From assembly GCA_028023455.1 (NCBI GenBank), contig JAQFVV010012476.1, positions 2,651,820-2,715,819 of the forward strand: DNA of 64,000 bases. The letters run 5' to 3'. Below are positions 44,934-56,895 of the stretch, piece by piece; position 1 is the stretch's first letter; the number at the start of each line of letters is the position of its first letter. Position numbers and translations under genes: made by a program. This DNA is from Epiperipatus broadwayi. Lineage: Eukaryota; Onychophora; Udeonychophora; Euonychophora; Peripatidae. The notes beneath the pieces were generated by a model. That model did no database searches and was not told the origin of the DNA. It worked only from the letters and a program-made list of their open reading frames with translations.

Positions 44934-44992
44934 ATTCAATGTCTTCAGACTAGTTTCTAGTTTGTGACTTTCATCAGTGAGGAGAATTGGAT
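44934..44992 (-). ncRNA. type I hammerhead ribozyme, family A
   Basis: Core CTGATGA and GAAA intact, triplet GTC. Helix II is AGT-CACAA-ACT, a third compensatory version of the GGC/GCC and AGC/GCT stems. Outer helix I ATCCAA/TTGAAT has a mismatch, and the inner helix is weakened (TGAAG). Confidence 0.7.
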
Positions 44993-45017
44993 TTGAGAGC
45001 ACTGCATCTGTTCTCAG

Positions 45018-45076
45018 ATCCAAGGCTCCTCACTGATGAAAACCACAAGCTAGAAATTAGTTTAGGGATATTGGAT
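45018..45076 (+). ncRNA. hammerhead ribozyme, family A, partly decayed
   Basis: CTGATGA and GAAA remain and outer helix I is intact. Helix II (AAC/GCT) and inner helix I (CCTCA/TAGGG) carry mismatches, and the triplet is GTT. Confidence 0.55.
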
Positions 45077-45442
45077 GAGTAGGCACCAAATAGGGATTTT
45101 ATGCACAAATCTTTTTGCATAGATTGATTATTCTGAATTGCACTAGGTGGCATTACTGTATGGGGTGTTTTACCTCTGTTGTAGCAGCTTGTGTATGCAT
45201 AAGGAATGGTGATCATGTAAAGTATATTTACGTCAGTTCAGAATATTTATATTGCTATAATTAAAACAACTTAAATAATAGAATTTTTAAATTATCCATG
45301 CTTGGATTAATGATAGTTTCTATATGTAAACAGAAGTCATTTTAGATAATCAGTTTTTAAATTGTCTGTAATGTTGTCTTATTTATAAAACATAATATAC
45401 ATCAGTTTTCAATAAAATTTACCATACTATATATAATATTAA

Positions 45443-45729
45443 ATTGACACACACTCACCTGTCAATAAATGTTTTAAAAGTGTAAGTGGTCAACCTATAC
45501 TACCAATCTTATTGACCTTGTCCAAATCAGGGTTTGATCTTATTCTAAACCCGATATTTCTATTGACAAATTATTTGCATTGGTTTAGTTTATATATCAT
45601 GAGGTCATAATAAGATACGCCCTAATTTAAGTATAGTCAATAAAGTTGGTTTATTTAAGAATAGTATCTAAGTGTAAGTGGGTCACTTATGCTTTTAAAA
45701 CACCTATTGACAGGTTAATGTGTGTTAAT
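45443..45729. mobile_element. MITE-like element with TTAA flanks
   Basis: Terminal inverted repeats of about 40 bp (left attgacacacactcacctgt; the right end complemented reads attaacacacattaacctgt) are flanked by TTAA on both sides (45439-45442, 45730-45733). It has no coding capacity. TTAA duplication suits piggyBac-type transposition, though the ends lack the usual CC start. Confidence 0.6.
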
Positions 45730-46069
45730 TTAATATCAGTTGAATAGTACTTGTGTGCAGGGTAATTTTCTTCCACAGAATTATATACATATAAATCGCT
45801 ACATTATTATTTATTACTTATAGAATAATTTATATAATGTGATAATTAGAAGTAGACATCTCGAAATGTTTCTACAAGGAATGAAAAATAATTTGCTGAT
45901 GTAAATAAATTTTATTTAAAATTAAGTTGTCTATTATCAATTTCAATTAAAGATGATGTATTTTATATATTGAAAACAGAAATATATGCATATATGTTTC
46001 GGTTATGAGTATAAAAATAAATTCCCAAATTAAAATCACGCCATATTATAATCACAATTTGCTTTATGA

Positions 46070-46710
46070 TCAATAAACTAATAATCAGCATTAAGCTAAT
46101 GCACATATGCTTTGTGGATTTTAACAATAAATGAATACTCTCATTTCTCAAATACAAGATAAAGTCTTTGTGAAAGAATAGAATGAATCCACTTATTCTT
46201 TCAACCTAAGTGTTTAAGTGTGGGAAAATCTTAAGTATCTAGAAATGAGAGCGTGAAGATATTAAACAATCACTTTAAATTACTTTTATTATGTCTGAAT
46301 GAATGACATCTGTGACATTTACTAGAATTTACAATACATCATTCTTAAACAAAATTAAACATATGTAAATGAGATATTTATTTTATATAGCACGATGTTT
46401 TTGAATTGTAATAAACTAATAATCAGCATTAAGCTAATGCACATGCGCTTTGTGGATTTTAACAATAAATGAATACTCTCATTTCTCAAATACAAGATAA
46501 AGTCTTTGTATTTGCCCATACTTAAACGCTTGGTTTGAAAGAATACGTGGATTCATTCTATTCTTTCACAAAGACTTTATCTTGTATTGGAAAATGAGAG
46601 TATTCATTTATTGTTAAAAATCCACAAAGCAGATATGCATTAGCTTAATGCTGATTATTAGTTTATCACAATTCAAAAACATCGCGCTATATAAAATAAA
46701 TATCTCATTT
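46070..46710. repeat. fold-back with an extra direct copy
   Basis: 46367-46710 is a palindrome whose ends read aaatgagatatttattttat and its complement. A further copy of the arm (46070-46225) lies upstream in direct orientation to the left arm, and it also matches the reverse complement of the centre-plus-right-arm (about 46505-46690). All share aataatcagcattaagctaa. No coding capacity. Confidence 0.75.
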
Positions 46711-47022
46711 TTATGATCAATGTAATGATCTCTCTGACCAATTTAGATATAACTGGGATCCATATTATCCTGCTGTATATAGTTAGACATCTTTTTATCA
46801 TTTTAATGAATTATTGGGTAATTGGAAATAACTAATTAAAAAAAAAATTAAGTTTGGTTAAAAATTTTCAATTAGCCCCAAAAATGTAAAAATTTTATTC
46901 TGATTCAAACTCTATGTTATAAACATGGAAAATGAATATGTATGTTAACAGTTATCTCATTTATGCTTTATAAAAGGATTGGAAATAAAAGAATTGTTAT
47001 TCTTTGACACTAACATTTATCT

Positions 47023-49473
47023 CAGGGGTCCCCAACCTTTTTACACTTATGAGCACATTCTACAATATCAGCCAGGTGGCGGGACCATTTAATTTTTCAA
47101 TGTAAACTTATAATTGGATATTGTTAATAATACACATAATGTACAAAAATATTTATTTCAAAAATAATATTTTAACATATAAACTCTTTTAGGCGATAAA
47201 AGTATAATATGCCCTACAATTTGATTACAATATTATAATAGTAACTTACAGTTATTATTATTGGTCTAGCGTGTTCTATCTCTTGTGAAATTATTTATAA
47301 ATATAAATTTATATTTGACTATTTTATTATGTAACATATATGTACTATTTATATATACATTTAAGTTTTAAATAATATATACCTTAAGCTTTTGAGTAAA
47401 ATGCCAGATTTGAAGTTAAGAATAAATACTTATATATTTTTTTATTTTTTTATTAAATCTTAATGTCAGTGGAACAATTGATAGTTGAATTAAGCATGAA
47501 CTTATATAACACACGAGCAGATTCGTTCGTGCTCTGGATAAAAAAACGAAGGAAAAAAGAAAATCATTTTCTCTTTAGAAAAATATTATTTTTCTTTTAT
47601 CAATACTACTATTTAACGATTGGAATTTAAATATTAACTTTTCCAAATTAAAATAATTTGTGGATTCAAAGTTTGCAAGGAAAATATATTTAATTTTCTA
47701 CTCAATCTTAAAGGAATAGCAATATAAAAGAAAAGAACGTCTGTTTAAGTTTTGAAACTACGTTGTTTTAACTCTTCCATTATTCTTCGGATATATATAA
47801 ATTTAAGATAATTATATATATTAAGGATAAAACAATGTGCACTGAGTAGTACACTTATTATATCGTAAAAGGTTTCGAAACCAACCTTGCATGCTATTTT
47901 AAAATATTTTGAAATATTAGATATATAGAACGTCTAAGGATAATACAAAAATGAAGATTAAGAACATCTACATTCGAAGAATATTTATTTTATTTCACAT
48001 TAATCAAATCATTGGATATTGTTAACAGTTTATCGTCTATGGATAAATAAAATCATCATTATACCAATGGATTAATAATATACTTCGTAAAAGATCTTCA
48101 TTAGGATGATGAACTATAGACTTCAATATCTACTCTCAACTCTCTTATAAATAAGTTTCCTTTATTATATATTTATATATATTATAATAATGCTTATATT
48201 ATTTTAATATGTTTATTATTATTATTATTATCTTTATTTCAAATTTGGCATCGCATCATTTTATATCTTGATAGGAAAATTATATTTATTATTAAATATA
48301 ATTAATTGAAAGCTTAACATAATTCATCAAATTAGATGAGGGATATAAAAAAATAGTTATTATTTGACAGATATCTTAAACAGGATTATATTGTGTTTAC
48401 TACGTAATATTGTAAACGTTTAATGTATTTTTATGTATTAAAAATACATATAATATATAAGTTATACAATGGTAAATAATACCTATATATGGGTAATTGT
48501 GAAGCATATAAATAAGAACGGTAAATAAGTTAATAAGTTACATAAATTATTAATTTTTGAACCAGATATTGTTTTTATATATCTATTAATTTAAGCTATT
48601 TTCTTTAATTTTTGAAAGTTTATTATAGTATTGAGTTTTATCATGGGGTATTAAATAAAAAAATATCATTTATTAATATTCTTTTAAAACGATAAAATTC
48701 ATCCGTATTTATTTATTAATATTTTATTATCTATTCTATTATATTTTTTATTGTTTATTAAATATTGATTTGTTAACGTGATCTCTTTGTCTAATCATTA
48801 TTGAATTATATTATATATATGCTAGTATTATAAATATCATATGAATAATAGTTATAATTAATGCTTATATAAAGGCATATGAAATAACTTGTTTTGAAAT
48901 TATTCCTGAAATGAGCTGATTGCAAATTCTCCGTGAGTTTAAATATCGTGGCATAATGGTGACTGAAAGAGGGACGAAAGATGGATGACCTGGTCTAAAT
49001 TGTATTTAAACTTATTTAAAGATTAATGAGCTAGCATAATAAAGGTATATATAATCATGGACTTGGTATTTCATCGATTCATTTCTAGCATTCTACTTGA
49101 AGACCCAAAGTTCGATTGTAGTGAAATGCGTATCCTCTTTTTAAGGAATTTAATCATCCCTTTATATTTAACAAGACTAACTTAGATTTTAAATATAATC
49201 CATTCTGTTATATTTGGCGAACCTAACTATGAAGCATTAAGTTAATGACTTCTAAACATTAAATATAATTGATTATATTACATTTAATACACCAACTGGG
49301 ATGATTAAGGCCGTCCCGTTATAATATAATACAATAATTTATAAAAAAATTTAAAAATTAAATTTATTTGTATCAGATAAATAATTTTTTATTGTGTTCG
49401 ATATAGTGGCGGGCACACATAAAGTGGTCTATGGGTGCCATGGTGCCCGCAGGCATAGGGTTGGGGACCCCTG
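47023..49473. mobile_element. non-autonomous hAT-like DNA transposon
   Basis: The 2451-bp element starts caggggtccccaacc and ends with the exact 15-base inverted complement. It is flanked by perfect 8-bp duplications atttatct (47015-47022, 49474-49481), the hallmark length for hAT. A gtggcggg motif lies subterminally near both ends. No open frame of note is inside, so transposase must have come from elsewhere. Confidence 0.9.
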
Positions 49474-49481
49474 ATTTATCT

Positions 49482-50340
49482 GTTATCGATATACCAAAAT
49501 TGTGTTTATATATATATATTAATAAGTTATTGCTAAAAATATACTATGTGTAATAGTTATAATAATAGTAGAAATAAATATTAGCATATAATTTACATAG
49601 ATATATGTCCATTACTTATATCATAACCATTATCAACAGATGTAGAGCATGAAACAGATGTCCTATGATTTCCAGTAACTATGTATTTCAAGATGTATCT
49701 ATCGTTTATTTATTACAAAGTTGTTAAACTGATTTATGATAATCATCTCTTTTTTTTTTTTGTCTTTCTATAATGTTTTCTTCTTATAATATTTTTTTTC
49801 AAAGGAAGGTTTATTGTTATAAAGGTTACAACGGAATGTTTATTGTTACAAAGATATATAATTTAATGACCTTCACTATAAGCAAGACAGTTCTGCATTA
49901 ACAATCCAACCCTATAAACTAACATATTTAACTTAAACATGGTTGCACAATGACTAACATTACTTTACATTCATCATTAAAACAAGTATGCATGTAGATT
50001 TATAATAAGCAGGTCCATATATTTAATTATTTCATTGTGGACATCTCAATGTCACTCATATCCCACATGCTCCTGAATGTTCATTGAGGAGCTAGTCTAT
50101 TGTCTCTTTCCTTTATCACTCTGATGTTCTTGATAAATATCCTCCATGAATCCATGGTCTTGCCAGGTAAAGATATTTAATTAGTTCATTGGAACATTTT
50201 AATATGAGGAGCGAGTCTCTTTTCTTATAATATTTTTGCATAATCTTTCATTAAAGTTACAAAAGTGCTTGTTTATGACCAATGAAAATGAAGCAATATT
50301 AAATTGATTATTTGACATTTCTGTGCAACTGGTGAGTAAA
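49482..50340. other. AT-rich non-coding DNA
   Basis: Nothing recognisable. Confidence 0.4.
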
Positions 50341-50344
50341 ACAG

Positions 50345-50405
50345 GCAAAACTCTCCATACAGTAGTACCACTACTAGAAATGGTGACGATTAGTGGTTCA
50401 GTTGT
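50345..50405 (-). repeat. family A end fragment
   Basis: caaaactctccatacagtag (minus-oriented terminal part) is joined to a short piece like the outer flank (gattagtggtt). Confidence 0.5.
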
Positions 50406-51309
50406 TGAGTAGCTAGTCATTAATTTAATCTTTTTCTAGAGAATACCATTCATCTATTTGTGATTTTTTGCATCCACATATAATCTGATAAATAATATTA
50501 CTGTTTTATTTGTTAGGTATAGTGTTTTTGAAATTATTAATTAATTTGTTTATATTTTGAGGAATGTGAAACATTGTATATGTCACAGGATATTCTTTAG
50601 TAAGTTTAAATTAAATACTATTTATTAACAATGGCATTGTGTTCATCTTTTCTTATTTTTATTGATGATATACAAATTATATTTAAATTTATTTTATTTA
50701 TGTATCATATTACGAATTCTTGAGAAAACAGTTTGATATTTTGAATTCTGTCATTTACATAACTGTGTACTTTTCATTCTGATGTAGAAAACATTTAAAA
50801 ATAATAACCTTATATAGCATTGAGACACTGGTTTAAAATAATTGCATCAGTGCACCTCTCATCTCATCAATTCCTTATCGCAATCACCCATCAGCCTAAA
50901 AATTAAGATCATCTTCTCTCACTATCCATGTTTTTTGTGAACAAACATTTGCTTATCAGGTGAAAGATTGTGATATAATGGACCGAAGATATGGAGTGCA
51001 CTAGTCAAAAAAGAATGACTTAAAGATATATCATACCTTTAGTCATTTGCAGAATGAAAGACTGAATTAGTCTCTACTCTGACCCACAGATTTTCAAAAC
51101 TTCATCTTCTAAACCCAATTTTTTCATCTCATTTTAAGAACAACATATTAAAAGTCGTCGGCCATAAATACACATGCACTTAGAAATGGATATCCATTTT
51201 TTTCCCCATAAATATGAGAAATGTTAAAGACATGTAAATTCTCATCTGTTGAGTGCTGTGTGCTTTTATCAAGCTTCTTAATGACTTCATTCTACAACTA
51301 AGAATAAAC
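50406..51309. other. non-coding DNA
   Basis: No gene or recognised repeat. Confidence 0.35.
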
Positions 51310-51625
51310 AGAGGCTAAACTCTCCATATAGTAGCGCCACTCAGTGCAAATCAGAGTAATCAATCATTGGATGCATGAAGGTTTGTACATAAAATTCCCC
51401 TTCTAGTGCCTATTCACCCCATATCCCCAGACTAGTTTCTAACTTGTGGCTTTCATCAGTGAGGGGTCTTGGATCTGAGAGCACTGCACTTAGATCTTAA
51501 GATCTAATACACAAACCTTCTTGCATCCATTGTTTAATCTGGCTTGCATTGAGTGGCACTACTGTATGGAGAGTTTAGCCTATATGTAAGCATAAAGAAT
51601 GGTGATCGAGATGTTTAGTGGTTGG
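51310..51625. repeat. family A fold-back copy
   Basis: A minus arm with an intact hammerhead (51416-51474) is followed by a plus arm (about 51509-51620) that has lost its own. Confidence 0.75.
51416..51474 (-). ncRNA. type I hammerhead ribozyme, family A
   Basis: CTGATGA, GAAA and GTC intact. Helix II AGC-CACAA-GTT (one G-U). Inner helix I CCTCA/TGGGG. The outer helix is weakened (ATCCAA/TGGGGT). Confidence 0.72.
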
Positions 51626-51758
51626 ACTAAGATTAGCTGGATACTTGTCTATCTATCAACACTGGATGGTCAAACATTTGTTACTTCAATATATTTAATA
51701 ATTATTATCAATAGATCGCTAACATTTTAATTATTGTAATTATTTTTCTTTATTTCTT

Positions 51759-51839
51759 TTTTTTTCATATGTCATAGGGTCGGCCGGGATGCGAACTCAC
51801 AACCGTCTGCAACCAACTACTAGGCTAACAACGCTTGAC
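51759..51839 (-). mobile_element. tRNA-derived SINE with 18-bp target duplication
   Basis: Flanked by tatttttctttatttctt at 51741-51758 and 51841-51858. Minus-oriented, starting gtcaagcgttg, with an internal deletion relative to 20575. The A-tail is a run of A on the minus strand at 51759-51766. Confidence 0.85.
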
Positions 51840-51858
51840 CTATTTTTCTTTATTTCTT

Positions 51859-53136
51859 GTCATGTTTTAATCAAAATTAGTTGTCATTGAAGTTGTGAGG
51901 TCAATCAAATTTTTAAAAATATCACAAAAGTAATTAATTTAGGAAAATTATTAATAACATAATAAGTAATACATATGTGATTTCAAAAAGTACTGGGGGG
52001 AGGGGCACCACCATATTATATTTTTAGTTATCAGATTAGTTTGGACGTCTATGTAACAAAAGATTACGTCTAAGGAATTGTTTGCTAACTAGGCCAGATA
52101 TCGTTACCGAGGCAATTTTCTCAAAAATAATTTTAAATAGTTAAGCTGCGCGAAGACGATTGTTTTAAAAGTTTTCCATAGTTGCTAGGATATTAACAAT
52201 ATGGAGAAATTAATCTCGAATACCAACAGAGGATTTTTTTTCTACGTTTGTTAAAAATTTAAACTTTTCCTTGCTACTTAATTAATTGCTTGCCCAACTT
52301 TTTTTCCCCTATGTTCATAAGCTGTTATTAAATATAAAGTATTAGCAAAAATACCATTACATAATAACTAGTACGACTAAAACATTGCGCGTACCATATT
52401 CCTCGCATCTGAGACCAGCGTGTCTTGGAAACCGAAATTAATCTATAATAGTGAGCACGTTATGTTAAGTTCTTTTAAATATACACACATTCATAAATAT
52501 GTATACCTATTGAAAACGTGTATAATATACGTGGGTATATTGCGCATACTTTAGAGAAATAAAAAAAAACTATAGACAAATATTTTTTTATATATAATGA
52601 AGCACTGTGGATAAAATAAGCTGTAAAAAAAATAAATTGGGGAGGGGGTATTTTTTTAATTTAATTTATTAATTTTTTGAATTGCGAGTAACTGAACTGC
52701 AACATACGAAGGAGAGTACTCTCTAATTTTAAAATCACGACTCCAAACGGTTATCTTGTAAACTAACGTTTTTCACGTGGTACGAGAATCTTAGTAAAAT
52801 ATTTTTGAGAAATTTTAATATATAACTTCAATGTTATATAAAATACAAAGAGGTACAATATTGCAATTAAGATTTTTAAGTTTAAAATTTTAGTACCAAT
52901 TTAAACAAAATAGAAGTTATTTACTTTTCTCCCAATTTCACTTTAAAGGCTTACGTTATACTTGTCTGTAATATATATGATATCAATCTAAACTAGTTTC
53001 GTCAAATAATTGGATGGTTAGCTGGGTTTACGTTGCAAATTGTGTTTTACACATTTTGTAAAGTATGCAAAGGCTCCCTCTGGTCAGCTTTGGAGTTCAC
53101 GATTCCAGCTGATTATAGGGTGCTAGGCTCGCAGAA
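51859..53136. other. non-coding DNA
   Basis: Mixed composition with more CpG than most of the window (for example 52145-52160, 52385-52430), but no gene is recognised. It might include promoter or UTR sequence for the small frame at 53137. Confidence 0.3.
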
Positions 53137-53283
53137 ATGGGTTTGCGCCAATTACTGCTTGCCTACCTTCTGTATCTAGAAACGATTAGCGCTCTTGATA
53201 CAGGAGGAATTGCGGAATTTCTTGCTGGTGCAATACCAACTAATTTAATTAAATTGAAGTTATTCAGTAAATATTTAATTTAA
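53137..53283 (+). CDS. possible signal-peptide first exon
   Basis: ATG in a good context (A at -3, G at +4) opens MGLRQLLLAYLLYLETISA and continues LDTGGIAEFLAGAI before AT-rich codons and a stop at 53281. The first 19 residues look like a signal peptide (basic start, Leu-rich core, Ser-Ala end), and codon GC is higher there than in the flanks. Coding probably ends at a donor such as GTGCAA near 53227 or GTAAAT near 53267, after which the frame is intron. The mature protein is unknown. There is no homology I can name, so chance is possible. Confidence 0.35.
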   Translation: MGLRQLLLAYLLYLETISALDTGGIAEFLAGAIPTNLIKLKLFSKYLI

Positions 53284-54559
53284 GTCTACAACTTTCTCTC
53301 GGCATTTCTGTATACATATACAACCGTAAGAAGCATTCAGCCATTCGAATAAAAAGCAACTTACTCTGAACTTCTTTTTTTTTTACTAAAATAACTTTAT
53401 TAAAACAAATAATATATGTTTACTTCTTTTTTAAGGCTATTTAACATCTGCTTGCGACTTTCACAAAAAAGGTGCTACATTGGTTTTCTATAGAGAAGAT
53501 TTCGATATATCAAGTTGGATTGCTCTGTGATGATTGATTTCCTGAGAAGGGAAGTAATTACTTTTACTCTGTGATGATTGTTTTAAGGGAGGAATAATTG
53601 TTTTTGCCATGCGATGATTTTTTTTTTTGCCGAGATGTTGCATTACGATGGTAAATTTTGTTCTTTAAAATAGTTTCATAGTTGTAAAACGTTTGTTTAA
53701 ATTAAAAATAAAAGCCGACATGGTCTGGTGCAGCAGTAACTAGTTGAATCTAATTCATTGATTACCCGCTCGGTCACTTCCGGTGCTTAGACTTCTTATG
53801 AACTCCCGAACAATAAATCATTCAGTTTTTTTTTTTTATGACTATAAAAAAATCTAAGCTGGCTATAAAAAACGTAATTCAGCCTTTTTAATTAATAATC
53901 CACTGAAAGGTAAAGATGTCTCCACCGTCTCCCCCCCAGCCCTTTCATAGAGGCATAATGAAGGAAACAGCATTAACCAAGCTCGCAAATTATCGGGGGG
54001 AGGGGGGAACTGAATGGTTTTCCAGTGTTGGCTTACTCCTTGGTTGAAAATAACTAGGCCCATTTACTTGGGTGAGGTTAGATAGTATGGCTAGGGACCA
54101 ATTACCTGAAATAAAGTCATGCAACTCTTAAAAAGTATCGGACTGTATTCAAATCCCAGCTCATAAGCTTCCTCTACAGCATGGAACCCTTCATTAGTTG
54201 TATGTCAAAAGGCACACTCCACATATCAATTTAAATTCTTTTCCCCACTTCTCTCTATTCTTTGCTGTTCACTTTCTTAATCTAATCTTTCCGTTTGTTT
54301 GGATTTTTTTTACTTTCAGATCTGCAGCTATTTCATCCTCATCATACGTTAGCAAACAAAAAATATATCCCTCATATCAATCTTTTCTAATTTTTTTATT
54401 ATAAACTGCTAAATCCTTCAGATACTCTTATACCTATTCTTTCACTTTCTTCTCTTATTATTCGCAAGTCCTTCTAGCATACCCTTCCTATTTTGTCTTT
54501 TTTAAAAATTGCAAGTTAATCTAATTCCTATGTCATTTGTAATTATATTCTAAAATAAA
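53284..54559. other. non-coding DNA
   Basis: Contains poly-T runs and a G-rich tract at 53995-54007. A 66-codon minus frame (53863-54063) is unremarkable. No repeat recognised. Confidence 0.35.
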
Positions 54560-54650
54560 CTTGAAAACTCATAAGAAGCTCATGCAGTTGGCGGATTGAA
54601 CTTAATTCATGGATCTTGAGATCACTATCTAAATCATATAAAGGTGTTAC
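54560..54650 (-). repeat. tRNA-like family F fragment
   Basis: ttcatggatcttgagatcac matches the copies near 44010 in part. Confidence 0.3.
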
Positions 54651-55850
54651 ATTCTAATGTTATGGCTAGATCTTATTAATGATGCATCATCATCATTGGC
54701 TCTTCTATCCAAAGACTGGTTAAAGCTCATTAATTTATGATCTTCTACTGCTTGCATTAAATTCACTTACAGTTCTGAGCATTGGTGTCTCTACATAATT
54801 GATTTATGAAAGTGAAATGAAGTATTTCTTTTGGCCACTTGGTATCTTCCCTCCATCGTTTTTCTGAGTAAGTCATGGTTTATCATATGCCATCTTTTAA
54901 CTATCTGGCCCTAATTTGAGAGATAAACGACTTTTTCCCTGTCAGTCACATGATCATGTCATGATTCTGTCACCCACTCTTTGTTCACCTTATCTTCTCC
55001 ATCTTCCATTTCTAAAGCTTTCAATATCACTAACACAAAAAAGTCCAAGTCAAATGTATGATTGGAAAATTCTTTTGCACAAGTTAAGATCCAAAATCTA
55101 AAAAATGTTGTCAAAAATGATTGCTTTGCAAAAATGTGATTGTTTAATCAATTTTAATTTGTATGTTCTAATATATTTTACATTTTGTAAACATGTTTAT
55201 GACAATAAACACACAACGATTGGAGCATCTACTCATATATAAAGGTTTTATAGAAACTTATTCATGGAGAACTGAATACAGGATTGCAATAATTCAAAAG
55301 CCAGATTGCCAAAGAATAATTTTTTAACATACTTGCAAACAATTCTCACTTTCTCATATCAATGCCATTTGGGTTTTAAATCTTCCATGAATACATTTAT
55401 ATCTCAGCATTTCGTATTTAATAGTCATTTATTTCTGGATTATTAAAATTGTTAATACATTTTTATATGCAAACAGTATGTCCAGTGATTGGGTAGTTGG
55501 ATCCCATCTCCCCAGCTGTGTGCAGTATACATACGGTCATAGTTTAGCAATTTTCCAAACTTTTAAGATGCTAGTATGTTTGGACTATGACTTACAACAT
55601 GAAATGTGAATATGCTTTGGATCTTTGCAAATTGTTTTTAATGCTCTCTCTGTAATCACAAAATTTTGAAAACTAACTAAAAACATTCTTACAGCTCATA
55701 ACTTCACCACCACACACAGTGTGAGCCATTTTAACTATTTCAGAAGCAGTTTTGCTCAATTTAAAACAAAATTTCATGTTAGGCATGTTATTCTATTATG
55801 GATTAAGGTATGAAAGACTTACATTTCACATCGTAACTTAAAATCAGTAA
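54651..55850. other. non-coding DNA with weak repeat similarity
   Basis: 55480-55850 resembles 5560-5830 in places (aatttaaaacaaaattt and flanks). No gene. Confidence 0.35.
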
Positions 55851-56545
55851 TGTGATGTGATGTATTATAGCTTCTCCTTAAACGAAATCAAGAATATCTC
55901 AACAATTATGCCCAGATAAACCTGTTAGCCACTTTATTTTACATTCTCCTCACAGTAGTGCCATCTAGGGCAAGTGATAGCAATCAATGGATGCAAGAAT
56001 GTTTGTGCATAAAATTCCTATTTAGTATATACTCAAGACATACCCTCAGCCTAGTTTTTAGCTTGTGGCTTTCATCAGTGAGAAGTCTTGAATCTGATAG
56101 CACTACACTTAGATTTTAGGATCTAATGTAATCATGATTTAACTTTATACTTAAGTATAAAGCAGTTCAAGCTAATTTGCTTGTATAATCATTCAAAGCT
56201 CCTCAAACTAGTGTGGAGATATTGGATGAGTAGGCACTAAATAAGGATTTTATGCACAAACCTTCTTGCATCCATTGATTACTATGATTTACACTTCTAT
56301 ATGAAGAATTTGAAAGTGAATTATTGGTTTTTATACTGGGTTTGGGAAAAGATAAGGGGGATTTAGATATAAAGGTTATAGAGTTGACAAAGATTATGTT
56401 GTGGAAATGAGATGGAGCAGAATATGGGAAAATTTAGAGTGGGGAATGGAAAATAAAGTGGCTAACAGGTTTATCTGGGCATAATAGATGAGATATTCTT
56501 GACTTCGTTTAAGGAGAAGCCATAATACATCACATCATGAAGTAT
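55851..56545. repeat. inverted-repeat element enclosing a family A copy
   Basis: About 97-bp arms (55851-55948 and about 56446-56545) are reverse complements with few differences (shared text gcccagataaacctgttagc). Between them lies a family A inverted pair (about 55949-56290) whose minus hammerhead (56036-56094) has AAAA for GAAA and GGC for GTC, and whose plus hammerhead is deleted. An extra 150 bp (56300-56445) is unmatched. Confidence 0.7.
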
Positions 56546-56895
56546 TAACAGCTTATGTAAGCATATAAAATGGTGATCATGTGATGATTTAGAGGTTTTA
56601 TACCAATTCTGCCCGTAGGATGGTGACTGGTTTATAAAAAACCAAAGACCCTAAAATGTATGAATACTAAATTGAAAACGTAATTGTGTTTACATCTTGG
56701 ACTCATAGCTTTGTAGTTAACCAAATAGGTAAACCATGGTTGTTGAAAGGTTGCATTAGATCTTAAGATCTAAGTGCAGTGCTTAGACCCAAGGATCCTC
56801 ACTGATGAAAATCACGAGCTAGAAACTAGTCTGCGGATATTGGATGAATAGACATTTGATAGGAATTTAAGCATAGGAAATGGTAATCATGTGAT
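56546..56895 (+). repeat. family A plus-oriented copy
   Basis: Continues with agcttatgtaagcatataaa and the interior seen at 34.2 kb, then a hammerhead at 56787-56845, then truncated outer sequence. Confidence 0.7.
56787..56845 (+). ncRNA. type I hammerhead ribozyme, family A
   Basis: CTGATGA, GAAA and GTC intact. Outer helix ACCCAA/TTGGAT; inner CCTCA/TGCGG with one mismatch. Helix II AAT-CACGA-GCT is weak, so activity is doubtful. Confidence 0.6.

Larger units (their letters stand above)
44825..45215. repeat. family A inverted pair with two intact hammerheads
   Basis: The minus arm (from about 44833) and plus arm (to about 45212) mirror each other, with hammerheads at 44934-44992 (minus) and 45018-45076 (plus) only about 25 bp apart at the centre. 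Confidence 0.8.
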
